Of a stretch of DNA of 39,860 nucleotides, positions 8,901-15,514 are shown piece after piece; the first letter of the stretch is position 1, and every line of letters starts with the position of its first letter. This DNA comes from Haloarcula argentinensis DSM 12282 (GTDB lineage: Archaea; Halobacteriota; Halobacteria; Halobacteriales; Haloarculaceae), in contig AOLX01000003.1 in the NCBI GenBank assembly GCA_000336895.1, forward strand, positions 8,592 through 48,451, in the 5' to 3' direction. The translations under genes were made by a program, and so were the position numbers. Below the pieces are notes generated by a model. The model did no database searches, was not told where the DNA came from, and saw nothing but the letters and a program-made list of their open reading frames with translations.

Positions 8901-9844
8901 AGGGTTGTGGTGACGATTTCATTTCGGTCTGGGGTTCCGTCTCCATCTGCGTCTCTTGACAGGGGATCAGTCCCTCGCTTGATTTCAAGCCCATCGGAGA
9001 CGGTGTCATTATCAGTGTCAATTACCAATGGATCGGTCTCATAATGTTTGATCTCTTCTGTATCTGTGAGACCATCACCGTCTGTATCATTGAACGACAG
9101 TAACGTCCCATTATCCAATTCAGCGCGGTTAGTGAATCCGTCGCCATCAATGTCTTCTGTTCCGTCCAGCGTTCCATCACCATCCGTATCATTGTGCGTA
9201 GCATTGAGTGCACCTATTGGCTCTTCAAATCCATCTGGTAACCCATCACCATCCGTATCTGCCTCAAACGGATTCAGCCCGGCATCAAGTTCCGTACGAG
9301 TGATGAGTTCATCATCATCAAAGTCTTCTTGGCCATCACGGATACCGTTGTCATCACTGTCGGCTTGGTTCGGGTCTGTTCCTATTTGAATTTCTTCGCC
9401 GTCGGTCAGCGTATCGTTGTCGGAGGTTTGAGTTCGTGGATCTGTCCCAAATTTGTTTACTTCATTCCCATCGGAGACAGAGTCGTTGTCCGTGTCTGGT
9501 TGCCGAACAGAGGTATTGCATCTTGATTCGTTTTCGGTCGTTAGCCCGTCTCCGTCCAGATCTTCTTTGTCGTCTGTGACTCCATCTTTATCGGTGTCAA
9601 GATTAGCTGGGTCTAAGCCTTCTATAGGGTTCTCAAACCCGTCTGAAAGCCCATCGCCGTCAGTATCATTGTCTCGGGGGTTGGTCCCTTCCCGAAATTC
9701 TGCGTACGCTACCAGACCGTCTGAGTCCCAGTCCTCAAGACCATCAATAACACTGTCACCGTTGCTATCCGCTTGCGTCGGATCAGTCTGGGTTACACTC
9801 CGTTCGTATGAATTTGGCAACCCATCACCGTCGGTATCATTCAC
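5987..9844 (-). CDS. Giant calcium-repeat surface protein with C-terminal metallopeptidase domain, 5' truncated
   Basis: The open frame gives 1285 residues from GTG 9844. Residues 1-320 and about 690-1010 are tandem acidic repeats of the type DTDGDGLSDGFE or DTDNDTVSDGLE, as in thrombospondin type 3/EF-hand-like calcium repeats. Residues 320-690 look like beta-rich surface domains. The C-terminus has HETGH at about 1191-1195, the HExxH zinc motif of metallopeptidases, within KTIMHETGHIIGAG. WSIMSSG about 45 residues later resembles a metzincin Met-turn. The expected third zinc ligand at HExxHxxGxxH is Arg here, so activity is uncertain. Coding continues in frame upstream of GTG 9844 through a dockerin, so this start is probably not native. 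No signal peptide remains. Confidence 0.7.
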   Translation of the reverse strand: MNDTDGDGLPNSYERSVTQTDPTQADSNGDSVIDGLEDWDSDGLVAYAEFREGTNPRDNDTDGDGLSDGFENPIEGLDPANLDTDKDGVTDDKEDLDGDGLTTENESRCNTSVRQPDTDNDSVSDGNEVNKFGTDPRTQTSDNDTLTDGEEIQIGTDPNQADSDDNGIRDGQEDFDDDELITRTELDAGLNPFEADTDGDGLPDGFEEPIGALNATHNDTDGDGTLDGTEDIDGDGFTNRAELDNGTLLSFNDTDGDGLTDTEEIKHYETDPLVIDTDNDTVSDGLEIKRGTDPLSRDADGDGTPDRNEIVTTTLSPESSNATVEIRGTMGVSQDVSVETLSSDVNETNRTAGPILHVRNQTSFESATVTMPINSSIPESDLQRVTMLKWNGSTSQPYQPINSTVDAENRTISATVQNFSFFVPALSASIQGEFVAADSIAPKTPLSRSNLTSFDCSGECHWDSTPASPVIFDNDAPVSYDETELRLVAGTEDQNSDKNPCYEEGPPTSGEILQNISIENGSTNGNQTFCIRPMSLPGPQQSPNTGRQYRVRFRPQSQLKANTGGARKGSASGNLIQSNTVSERNTTNAILEFRQSDSEKLELYHKSEPMGTNPSLTAEISAVNSDWTRKLQLDTNGKNTRSIDLESLPGDQFRISVEAHNVEASFRTRVYADSDDDSLYDYIERQEIIAMFHGFHLVDLDPYDADTDGDGVNDAQEVSYGPLGVADRMTITSFHSDLSDRDTDHDGLSDGTEFETRTIQVGPGAVAGTNSPRGASMDNQAQSKRIKSSPLDADTDNDGLWDGREQNLGLNPSKASSGDPRVRQSEALIESFTPRQRRVIGFTSTYGRVDIDDGSADFDFVIDDSASSPQDKLVFTALDGSDRTDTWLGNEREVTEGTDPLDPDSDDDGLTDGQEVKGLTQQTSTWRTTAIVEDSDLSFGTDPRHPDTDGDGYWDGWIGVYGVGHTDNVVLYREHLNTGNGIEGDEIVSEQAGYHDTWEAASPSGTDIDGDALDEHSNLHIGELHWLTVDKSQSGNPTSSSITPSPTLSVEVDYDDDVDPVMINAVKGAGNNYKMYDVNVKYHIDDKLTHDDLTHASGSWWTDFDNEYPPTTRDDADEIQENYHDDTENKVYLYLTPSGGDGLGPIPDWTAVGGVASSDGDGQWGRDFGIVIFQDDAEDANRLPLRKTIMHETGHIIGAGRNDDGLSEVYSGNRGSDSTLENTIIENPETDYSYSEVQWSIMSSGFSEPVRYNPYGGYTIHLKFSIEELLTVEFHRAVRETHEYK

Positions 9845-10293
9845 TAGCGTTGATTGACCTTTCCTGAATAGCCATTGGATATCCCCGACATCGGTGCGGT
9901 TGTCGCCCGTGTAATCATACGCGCTCCAGTTAGCACCGGCTGCTGTGGTTCCCAGATGACGCGACAGTGCGTCAACGTCGACGATATTGACAGCGCCATC
10001 GCCGTTGACATCTTCGTAGATTCCGTCACCATCTGGGTCAGTAGGTTGGTGGTCACCGACGAGTGGGTACGGATGAGAATCGTTTTCCCGGGGCGCTAAC
10101 TGCTCAATCGCACTCGCATTCGGTTCTGTTGAGTCATTCCAACTGGTCGAAAGTGGCCCGGTCGCCTGGTTCCCAGCCGTTGCGGTGGGTGTCTGTGCTG
10201 GTTCGTTTCCGGCGGTGGTGACAGCCTGGTTACCGGCACCGTGTCCGGATGAGCGTTCCAGAGCCGCCGGGCAGGGCCGTTCTTCGGCGGCGT
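9845..10293 (-). other. In-frame dockerin-type segment upstream of the metallopeptidase, without a start
   Basis: The metallopeptidase frame stays open upstream for about 150 codons, to a TGA near 10295. It reads a low-complexity Thr/Ala/Gly linker (GNQATGPLSTSWND) and then two dockerin-like calcium loops: DVNGDGAVNIVDVDALSRHL and YDYTGDNRTDVGDIQWL. Dockerins are duplicated F-hand modules common in haloarchaeal secreted proteins. No ATG, GTG or TTG was found in this frame, and there is no signal peptide. The secreted protein therefore appears decapitated by a junction with the HTH gene that overlaps here in another frame. Confidence 0.6.
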
Positions 10294-10485
10294 TTCATAC
10301 TCGATATCGTGGCGGTCCAGCGCTCGGTAAATCGACCGCTTCGAGACATCATGTGCGGTGGCGAGGTCGACGACATCGAAGCCAGCCTCGAGGGCCGCTT
10401 CGAGATACGATGCAGACGTGTAGGCGTCCACTGAGAAGTCATCCAAGTCCAGCGCAGCGACGAGTTCGGCCCGGCAGTCCTGCAT
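10096..10485 (-). CDS. Homeodomain-like HTH protein, 3' part out of frame
   Basis: From ATG 10485 the protein reads as a recognisable HTH: LEAGFDVVDLATAHDVSKR, then SIYRALDRHDIEYETPPKNG, then PARRLWNAHPDTVP. This resembles the small haloarchaeal HTH proteins with a DRHDIE...KNGPARRLW signature. After roughly residue 78 the composition becomes Pro/Arg/His-rich, because the frame now runs opposite the real coding frame of the surface protein. The true gene is therefore probably cut near 10240-10260. DNA binding is inferred from the HTH. Targets are unknown. Confidence 0.5.
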   Translation of the reverse strand: MQDCRAELVAALDLDDFSVDAYTSASYLEAALEAGFDVVDLATAHDVSKRSIYRALDRHDIEYETPPKNGPARRLWNAHPDTVPVTRLSPPPETNQHRHPPQRLGTRRPGHFRPVGMTQQNRMRVRLSS

Positions 10486-10757
10486 CGTGCCTGTGAATTG
10501 GGGTCAGTCATAGCCGTATATCTCAAGTTAACTAGCCGGGTTTCCTAGAGTGTTTCGGCGACACAGCCTAGAAGAGCAACATCAAAATAGCGGCAACAAA
10601 TATTCGTACTATCCCCTCCCCTCTCGATTCCACTTAATCACCGCGCGCGTATGCAGCAGGATTGGGAGTCAGCAGTTCGAAGCCGCTACCGGCGGGTTCT
10701 AAGACCAGCCATATATTCGAATGCTGAAAATAAGGTGCTACGGTACAAGAGCTGGTC

Positions 10758-11165
10758 TTACGGCGCAATTGGCGTATCATTGCCGGTGTCGAGCCCCCTC
10801 AGCGGGACATCACCAGAGAACTCGAATTCGTCGTACCAGACAGTGGGCCGTTTCGCTCGTCCCTCGTCCGTGAGCTCGATCAGCCCGTAGTCGGCAAGTT
10901 CGTGGACGTTCTCAGTCACTTCAGGTGGATGTCGGTCCACGATACGTGCGAGTTCACGGATGCTGTCCGGTTCGTGTTCGACTATCGCCTCTAAGAGTTT
11001 CAGATTCGTCGGCCGGAAGATGCGGCCGAACGTCGCGAGGCTCTCGATACTCAGTCGAGACGGCTTCGATTCGACATCCTCGCCCTCATCGATAGCCGCA
11101 AGGGTGTCCTCAAGGCCGCTCCGGTCGGGACGCGTGCCAATCGTGATGTGGAGTGTTCGGGTCAT
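10758..11165 (-). CDS. wHTH antitoxin/regulator (HVO_A0114/TumA-like)
   Basis: ATG 11165 starts a 135-residue protein (MTRTLHITIGTRPDR). The frame is open further upstream, but that extension is low-quality sequence antisense to the toxin gene. A winged-helix core spans about residues 55-110 (LKLLEAIVEHEPDSIRELA, then EVTENVHELADYGLIEL). It ends with VWYDEFEF and a short tail. This is the pattern of the haloarchaeal HVO_A0114 DNA-binding family. It follows a TumE-like gene by 25 bases on the same strand, so it is likely the antitoxin and autorepressor acting on the dyads at 11496-11538. Confidence 0.7.
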   Translation of the reverse strand: MTRTLHITIGTRPDRSGLEDTLAAIDEGEDVESKPSRLSIESLATFGRIFRPTNLKLLEAIVEHEPDSIRELARIVDRHPPEVTENVHELADYGLIELTDEGRAKRPTVWYDEFEFSGDVPLRGLDTGNDTPIAP

Positions 11166-11190
11166 GGGTTCGTGTGTGAGTGTGAGGTTG

Positions 11191-11487
11191 CTACCATTCG
11201 ATACGTTTCTCGGGTGGGAGTGCAGCACGCCACGCGTGATACAGTGGCTGGAGTCCGTCGAATTCGAGTTCGAAGACTTGTCCCGCGATGTGCAGTTCGT
11301 GTGGTCCGTGATGATTGTCGAAACGGATGATGGGGTCCGCAGCACCAGCCACGCCATAGTGGAACGCGTATTTGACGCCGTCTGGGTACTGGTCAGACTC
11401 GGGAACCTCGAGGATGCGTACTCGAGCGACAGTCCCGTCATCGTAGGCCTGAATCTCATCTTCCAGCACCACGACATCATCGCCCAT
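11191..11487 (-). CDS. TumE-family (DUF6516) toxin-like protein
   Basis: A 98-residue protein (MGDDVVVLEDEIQAYDDG). It has the family pattern: an N-terminal beta segment with VRILEVPES, then YAFHYGVAG, a central IIRFDNHHGPHELH with clustered histidines, and LQPLYHAWRA near the end. This matches toxin-antitoxin TumE-family proteins (formerly DUF6516), which pair with HVO_A0114-type wHTH proteins. It is the first gene of a two-gene operon with the wHTH at 10758-11165. Toxic activity is family knowledge, not shown here. The gene is intact in length. Confidence 0.72.
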   Translation of the reverse strand: MGDDVVVLEDEIQAYDDGTVARVRILEVPESDQYPDGVKYAFHYGVAGAADPIIRFDNHHGPHELHIAGQVFELEFDGLQPLYHAWRAALPPEKRIEW

Positions 11488-11495
11488 CGATAATT

Positions 11496-11538
11496 GTTAG
11501 TTTGTACCCTAACAGTAAAAGCGTTAGTCTAAGCTAAC
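11496..11538 (-). promoter_or_regulatory. Twin dyad operator upstream of the TumE/TumA operon
   Basis: Two inverted repeats with the same half-sites lie just upstream of the toxin start at 11487: GTTAG(11496-11500)...CTAAC(11509-11513) and GTTAG(11523-11527)...CTAAC(11534-11538). Their centres are 26 bases apart. Duplicate dyads at the promoter are the usual layout for an autoregulating antitoxin, so the wHTH at 10758 is the likely ligand. Confidence 0.5.
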
Positions 11539-11550
11539 AGTGGGGTAGTA

Positions 11551-11571
11551 ACGACTTGTTGTGTAAGTCGT
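11551..11571. repeat. Perfect 7-base inverted repeat near the integrase gene
   Basis: ACGACTT(11551-11557), a 7-base loop, then AAGTCGT(11565-11571). It lies between the divergent toxin-antitoxin operon and the recombinase gene, 86 bases before the recombinase start. It could be an arm-type or core recombination site, or a regulatory dyad. No second copy was noticed in the window. Confidence 0.3.
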
Positions 11572-11656
11572 AACAAAGTTCCCTGATAACAGCGGAAACC
11601 GTGGTGTATTCGACCTACCAGAACCCTCTTGGATAACGGAAAATAAAGTAATCGTA

Positions 11657-12253
11657 ATGCGTATTGAATCGACCGCTGGAAACGAGCACAAAGTCTGGCT
11701 CACCGATGGTGAGATAGAGGATCTCCGTCGAGCAAGCAACAGCCAACGCGACGATATCATCATTCAACTCGGAGCGTTCGTCGGTCTTCGGGCGTTCGAG
11801 ATCCCACAGGTCCGACCTGTCGATGTCAAGGAAACCGACAGCGGACAGTACAGGCTACGTGTCAAAGCCGGGAAGGACACATCAGGGAACGGCGGGAAGC
11901 CCCGCGATGCCTATCTCCCTGACAGTGTGGAGTGTGATCTCCAGCGCTTCCAGAACGAACACAACATCGCACCGAAAAACCCCTACATCGACCTGTCACA
12001 ACCGGGCGTCCGAGCCGTTGTTCGACGGACAGCCGAGCGAGCTGTCGACGCGAACGGCGATGACGACTTCAAGAAGGTGTCAACACATGACCTTCGCCGT
12101 CGGTTCGCCCAGCGGCTGCTCGTCGACGAGCAGATGAACCCCCGCGTCGTGATGGCTGTCGGTGGGTGGGACAGCTTCGCCGCCATTGAACCGTACCTGA
12201 ACGCCCCCAGCGAGGACGTGATCGACGACGCCTTCGCGGAAGCCGACCTCTGA
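11657..12253 (+). CDS. Tyrosine recombinase/integrase, short form
   Basis: A 198-residue catalytic-domain-type integrase. Recognisable residues are the first Arg in FVGLRAFEI, the beta-hairpin Lys in RVKAGKD, the STHDLRRRFA box (HxxR), the VGGWDSF box (Trp replacing the second His) and Tyr in AIEPYL. The catalytic R-K-H-R-W-Y set is complete. The N-terminal SAM-like core-binding domain of full-length enzymes is missing or very short, as in small haloarchaeal recombinases. It probably catalyses site-specific strand exchange of an element in this island. It is divergent from the toxin-antitoxin operon, a common pairing on integrative elements. Confidence 0.78.
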   Translation: MRIESTAGNEHKVWLTDGEIEDLRRASNSQRDDIIIQLGAFVGLRAFEIPQVRPVDVKETDSGQYRLRVKAGKDTSGNGGKPRDAYLPDSVECDLQRFQNEHNIAPKNPYIDLSQPGVRAVVRRTAERAVDANGDDDFKKVSTHDLRRRFAQRLLVDEQMNPRVVMAVGGWDSFAAIEPYLNAPSEDVIDDAFAEADL

Positions 12254-12302
12254 CTGCGGACGCTGTTGACCCACTGTGCCTGCAGTCAACGGGCCGGATT
12301 GA

Positions 12303-12686
12303 CTACCGGAATGAAGATGTCCGTCCCTTGCTGCTGGCGTTCCCGTTGACAACAGCCAGAGCTTCTTGGACATGCTTGCGCATTGCTTTCATAGCCTGTC
12401 TACCCTTCTGTGTCACCTCATACTGGTTGGCTGCTCCCTCGGGATTTACCTCTCTCAGAATACCCTTGTCTGTGAGCGTGTTCAGCGCCCGGTAGCCCTG
12501 TCGTTCCGAGATATCAGCCCCACTCTCGAGCGCCGAGGAGATGATTGCGCCGCCCCACGGCGACCCATCCATTGCTGCTGTCTCGTGAAGCATCACTCGT
12601 TGCGATGGTGGTAGTGCGAGATATGGTTTGACTTGCGACGCCTCATCGACGCCCATCAACTCATCTGCTGACTCTTTCACTGGCAT
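12303..12686 (-). CDS. wHTH transcriptional regulator
   Basis: A 127-residue protein. The winged-helix core runs from LPPSQRVMLHETAA through ISERQGYRALNTLTDKGIL to the wing NQYEVTQKGRQAM, followed by a helical tail MRKHVQEALAVVNG. This is the PadR/MarR-like layout of small haloarchaeal regulators. A related C-terminal stump exists at 17923-18063, and both lie beside the same GC-rich element. It is convergent with the integrase gene. Targets are unknown. Confidence 0.65.
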   Translation of the reverse strand: MPVKESADELMGVDEASQVKPYLALPPSQRVMLHETAAMDGSPWGGAIISSALESGADISERQGYRALNTLTDKGILREVNPEGAANQYEVTQKGRQAMKAMRKHVQEALAVVNGNASSKGRTSSFR

Positions 12687-12810
12687 GAGCCCTACTGGAT
12701 TTCGTGTCTGCAGTCTCTAGATTCTTCCGCCGATCGTATCATCCAGACGTGAGTTAGTCACCGCTGTCGGGAGCGCGCCCACCAGACTGGAGCCACTCAA
12801 TTGGGGTGAC

Positions 12811-12873
12811 GGGGGGTCCCCCCCTTCCGACTCTGTTCCAGATACGCGCGCGTACCGAACGGACTTTTTCGTC
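12811..12873. repeat. GC-rich element copy 1, ACGCGCGCGT core
   Basis: A block with GGGGTCCC, a CCTTCCG pyrimidine run, a CGCGCGCG alternating core and a GGAC-TTTTT-GTC end recurs at 18086-18147 in the same order. A weaker relative (CCCTCCCCTCTCG...CGCGCGCGTA) lies near 10612-10653. All three lie on the 5' side of minus-strand HTH genes. The stretch 12687-13000 holds no gene. Confidence 0.4.
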
Positions 12874-13000
12874 ACTGCCAGAGTGAAAGTGGTCCATCAG
12901 CGGCACTCACCCCCAGTTGCCATCCACATTTTCACCAGGGCTATCTGGTGTCAATCACGGGGCCGCCAGCGGTCAGACGAAAAAAACTCAGCTGGTGTCG

Positions 13001-13345
13001 TTACTCGGCGACCAGCGCAGCAAACGCATCGTCGTGAGGGTCGGTCATTGAGTCCTGCATGGTCGCCGGCTGTTCACGCATCTCCTCGAGCGTGAGGCAA
13101 TCTTCAACGGCGTCAGTGTCGGAATCTGTCTCGTCGAAAACATCCTCAACGGGTTCGTCGGCATCAGGACGGTGAACCAGCGGCGTTCCATCTCGATCGG
13201 CGTCGACGGCGGCACCGTTCGCGATAGCGCCTTGGGTCGAACAGTTCCGACAGGCATGGACCTCGTTGTCGTCGTTCCCGAACACACGGGCGTACTGTGC
13301 GTCGACGCGCGCTCCGCAGTTCTGACAGGTCACGGCCGATACCAT
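13001..13345 (-). CDS. DUF7563-like small zinc-finger protein
   Basis: A 114-residue acidic protein with a CQNC...CRNC four-cysteine zinc ribbon in the first 36 residues (TCQNCGARVDAQYARVFGND). It is followed by a long acidic tail rich in Asp and Glu. This matches the DUF7563-type proteins of haloarchaeal plasmids and proviruses. The start ATG 13345 is the only sensible one. A function in DNA or RNA binding is inferred from the zinc ribbon only. Confidence 0.65.
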   Translation of the reverse strand: MVSAVTCQNCGARVDAQYARVFGNDDNEVHACRNCSTQGAIANGAAVDADRDGTPLVHRPDADEPVEDVFDETDSDTDAVEDCLTLEEMREQPATMQDSMTDPHDDAFAALVAE

Positions 13346-13405
13346 GGGTCAGCGTGGGCTGGCATCGCTAGTAAAATGCGAGCCCATTGTGACACGTGTT
13401 AGAAG

Positions 13406-13542
13406 AATGATGTCAAAATGGGACGGGTTTTTACGCTGGATTCCACCGAACAGCAAGAGTGTAGCCATCGACTGGCGATGGCGGTGATAGACTCATGCCA
13501 AATATCAACAAGCTCTCCGTTCGCGTCGGTTCAGGAGTTTAA
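13406..13542 (+). pseudogene. Duplicated promoter and first codons of the AbrB-like gene (truncated copy)
   Basis: About 130 bases match 14860-14992 closely, including the upstream region and the start of the gene at 14949. From ATG 13495 it encodes MPNINKLSVRVGSG, then V and stop. The intact gene reads MPNINKLSVRGGSGM and continues. The copy ends where the surface-protein gene at 13559 begins its 3' end. The pair therefore brackets that gene as a direct repeat. Confidence 0.65.
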
Positions 13543-13558
13543 GCGATGTTTCAAGCCG

Positions 13559-14683
13559 CTACGACCGTTGGCGAGTGAGCACCCCTACAATCAATGCGCT
13601 CAGAACAGTAATCCCAAATCCAAATCCGGGACCTGATCCACCAGTAGTTGTTATAACATCACTTTTCCGTTGGACATCCGGATCGCGTGGTGCGTAGTCT
13701 TCCGAGTCAATCACACCATCGCCGTCAGTGTCCTGAAGAGCATCTTCAGTATCCGTAGGTTGTTGTTGGGTTGGTTCTAGTGTAGGCGTGGGTGTTGGGG
13801 TCGGTGTAGCTGTTGGCGTCGGTGTATCTTCGTTAAAGCTCGTTACAGTCGCAGAATCGGTAACAGGGTCCCCAGCGCTGGTATATGGCTCATCAGCGGA
13901 GGGGAAATTATATTCCATATTATCGTCGGTATCGAGGTGTGGCATAGCCACAATAGTATGTTCACCACGAGACAGAGGTTGGTCCACTGGAATCATGATC
14001 TCTCTATGGGAACCTGCCTCAAGGTATCCAGAGTGACCAACAACAGGTCCTGCTGCGCTGCCCTTGTGGAGAGCGATATAGCCGCCTTCAGAAACGACTG
14101 CTGAATTGACAATCACCTGTGTACCAGTAGAATCTTGGCTTGGTAGGCTGACTTCCGCAACCCCCCCGGAATCCTCTGGAGTTGGAGTAGACTCTGGGGT
14201 TGGTGTAGGCGTTGCCAGTTCACCATCAAGGTCCAAGCTCCAGTCGATTGGGAAGGTTGCGTCGCTAGGAATACTCATTCTAACACATACGACGGTATCT
14301 TCTTCTGGATATATTCGCCAAGAAGCGGTTGCACCGTCCCCATTGTAGGTTACGCGCCACCCCCCACGCACCGCTCTAGGATCAGCATTTTCATCAGCAT
14401 TGTCTATTGTTATAGCCTCTGAACCGTAGGTGATTTCAGGATAACTAGATTCGGTAGAAAAATCTACGTTAACAGGCTCTCCACTGGACAGATCTAGCTT
14501 GTATGTATCCGTCTCGCCACGTGCATCAAATGTGCCGGAATATGAACCTTCCCCGATAATTTCTGTCTCTGAAGTGCATTGAGCAGCCTCAGCATCAGGC
14601 CAGTCATCACCTGATACAGTCATCGGGACAGTCCCAATCAGTATAGCCGTAATAATCACTACGATTACAGTTTGTGCTTTCAT
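13559..14683 (-). CDS. Secreted surface protein, DUF7282 domain and PGF-CTERM anchor
   Basis: A 374-residue protein. The Sec-type signal peptide is MKAQTVIVVIITAILIGTV... ending near VSGDD. Residues 25-155 are a beta-rich domain. A Thr/Pro linker (TPTPTPESTPTPED) follows. Residues about 175-285 match the DUF7282 pattern (GTQVIVNSAVVSEGGYIALH, then TIVAMPHLDTDDN, then PYTSAGDPVTDSA). A second TPTP linker and one calcium loop (DTDGDGVIDSEDYAP) follow. The tail SGPGFGFGITVLSALIVGVL plus Arg residues is a PGF-CTERM sorting signal, normally cut by archaeosortase with lipid anchoring. The gene sits between two copies of a ~130-base repeat, suggesting insertion with duplication. Confidence 0.8.
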   Translation of the reverse strand: MKAQTVIVVIITAILIGTVPMTVSGDDWPDAEAAQCTSETEIIGEGSYSGTFDARGETDTYKLDLSSGEPVNVDFSTESSYPEITYGSEAITIDNADENADPRAVRGGWRVTYNGDGATASWRIYPEEDTVVCVRMSIPSDATFPIDWSLDLDGELATPTPTPESTPTPEDSGGVAEVSLPSQDSTGTQVIVNSAVVSEGGYIALHKGSAAGPVVGHSGYLEAGSHREIMIPVDQPLSRGEHTIVAMPHLDTDDNMEYNFPSADEPYTSAGDPVTDSATVTSFNEDTPTPTATPTPTPTPTLEPTQQQPTDTEDALQDTDGDGVIDSEDYAPRDPDVQRKSDVITTTGGSGPGFGFGITVLSALIVGVLTRQRS

Positions 14684-14859
14684 ATCACAGTTAGTCTATT
14701 CAAATGACAAAAATATTTGGGAATGAGAATAAATCTCCACTTCGAAAAATCAGCCATCGTATCGCACAATTCTTTGGATCTCAGTAGCCTACTGCCAGCC
14801 CTAAGTGGCGATAGTTTGACACCATCAGAAAAAATTAAGCATGACAAACATATCAATGA

Positions 14860-14992
14860 AATAATGTCAAGATGGGATAGGTATTTACCCTGGCTTCCAC
14901 CGAACGGCAAGAGTGTAGCCATCAACTGACGATGGCGGTGACAGACGCATGCCAAATATCAACAAGCTTTCCGTCCGTGGCGGTTCTGGAAT
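14860..14992 (+). repeat. Second copy of the ~130-base direct repeat
   Basis: Matches 13406-13537, for example TTCCACCGAACGGCAAGAGT against TTCCACCGAACAGCAAGAGT. It contains the upstream region and first 14 codons of the gene at 14949. This is probably the original locus because the gene here is complete. Confidence 0.65.
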
Positions 14993-15206
14993 GGTGACGA
15001 TTCCGAAAGACGAACTCGAGATGTGTGGCCTGCTGGCTGAGGATGGGGCCCCAGATACCGACGTTCAGTTGCTCGTAAAAATGGAACGCCCTGGTGAGTG
15101 GCGGATTTCTGTACTCGACGAGTCGTGTGTCGACGATTCGTGGTACACTGGCGAAACGCCCAAGACCGGTCTGCCGGTCGGTGCTGGTAGCGGTGAGCGA
15201 AAGTAG
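14949..15206 (+). CDS. AbrB/SpoVT-type DNA-binding protein
   Basis: An 85-residue protein with a swapped-hairpin N-terminal motif, KLSVRGGSGMVTIPKDELE, then VQLLVKMERPGEWRISVLDE. This is the haloarchaeal variant of the AbrB/MazE fold. Such proteins are transcription factors or antitoxins. No toxin gene follows within 300 bases. The C-terminal tail (GETPKTGLPVGAGSGERK) is unstructured. The upstream region is duplicated at 13406. Confidence 0.65.
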   Translation: MPNINKLSVRGGSGMVTIPKDELEMCGLLAEDGAPDTDVQLLVKMERPGEWRISVLDESCVDDSWYTGETPKTGLPVGAGSGERK

Positions 15207-15322
15207 CGATATTGGAGAATCCCGACTCCGACCGAACGTCGCACAGACGGACAAAGACAGCTGCCTCAGGTTCACTCAGCATCGGTCTAAAGAACGTCAG
15301 TGTGTCAAAACGCCGCGTTAGC

Positions 15323-15433
15323 CTAGGTCGTCTTGAATCCGCGTTCTGTAATCTGACATAGTACGTTGAGAGCATCAAGCATTGAGCCGCCGACAAGCTC
15401 CAGCGTTGGGATAGCTGGTGTGCTAGCCTCCAT
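15323..15433 (-). CDS. Possible 36-residue protein in the 15207-15514 gap
   Basis: An ATG at 15433 opens a short frame (MEASTPAIPTLELVGGS, then MLDALNVLCQITERGFKTT, stop). The composition looks protein-like, but there is no homologue I recognise. It may be a gene fragment. Nothing else is visible in 15207-15514. Confidence 0.25.
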   Translation of the reverse strand: MEASTPAIPTLELVGGSMLDALNVLCQITERGFKTT

Positions 15434-15514
15434 CGTTATTGGATTGAACTACGGTCACTTCGCACCCAGACTGAATACATTGTTCGCCGACGCAGTGTGA
15501 CGGACGGTGTAATA

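Noticed and set aside
11166..11480. Extension of the TumA-like protein upstream to 11480
   Set aside because: The added residues are low-complexity Ser/Thr/Arg sequence antisense to the toxin gene; the domain begins at ATG 11165.
12883..13095. 70-residue plus-strand frame
   Set aside because: Basic, low-quality sequence antisense to the zinc-finger gene and lacking any domain.
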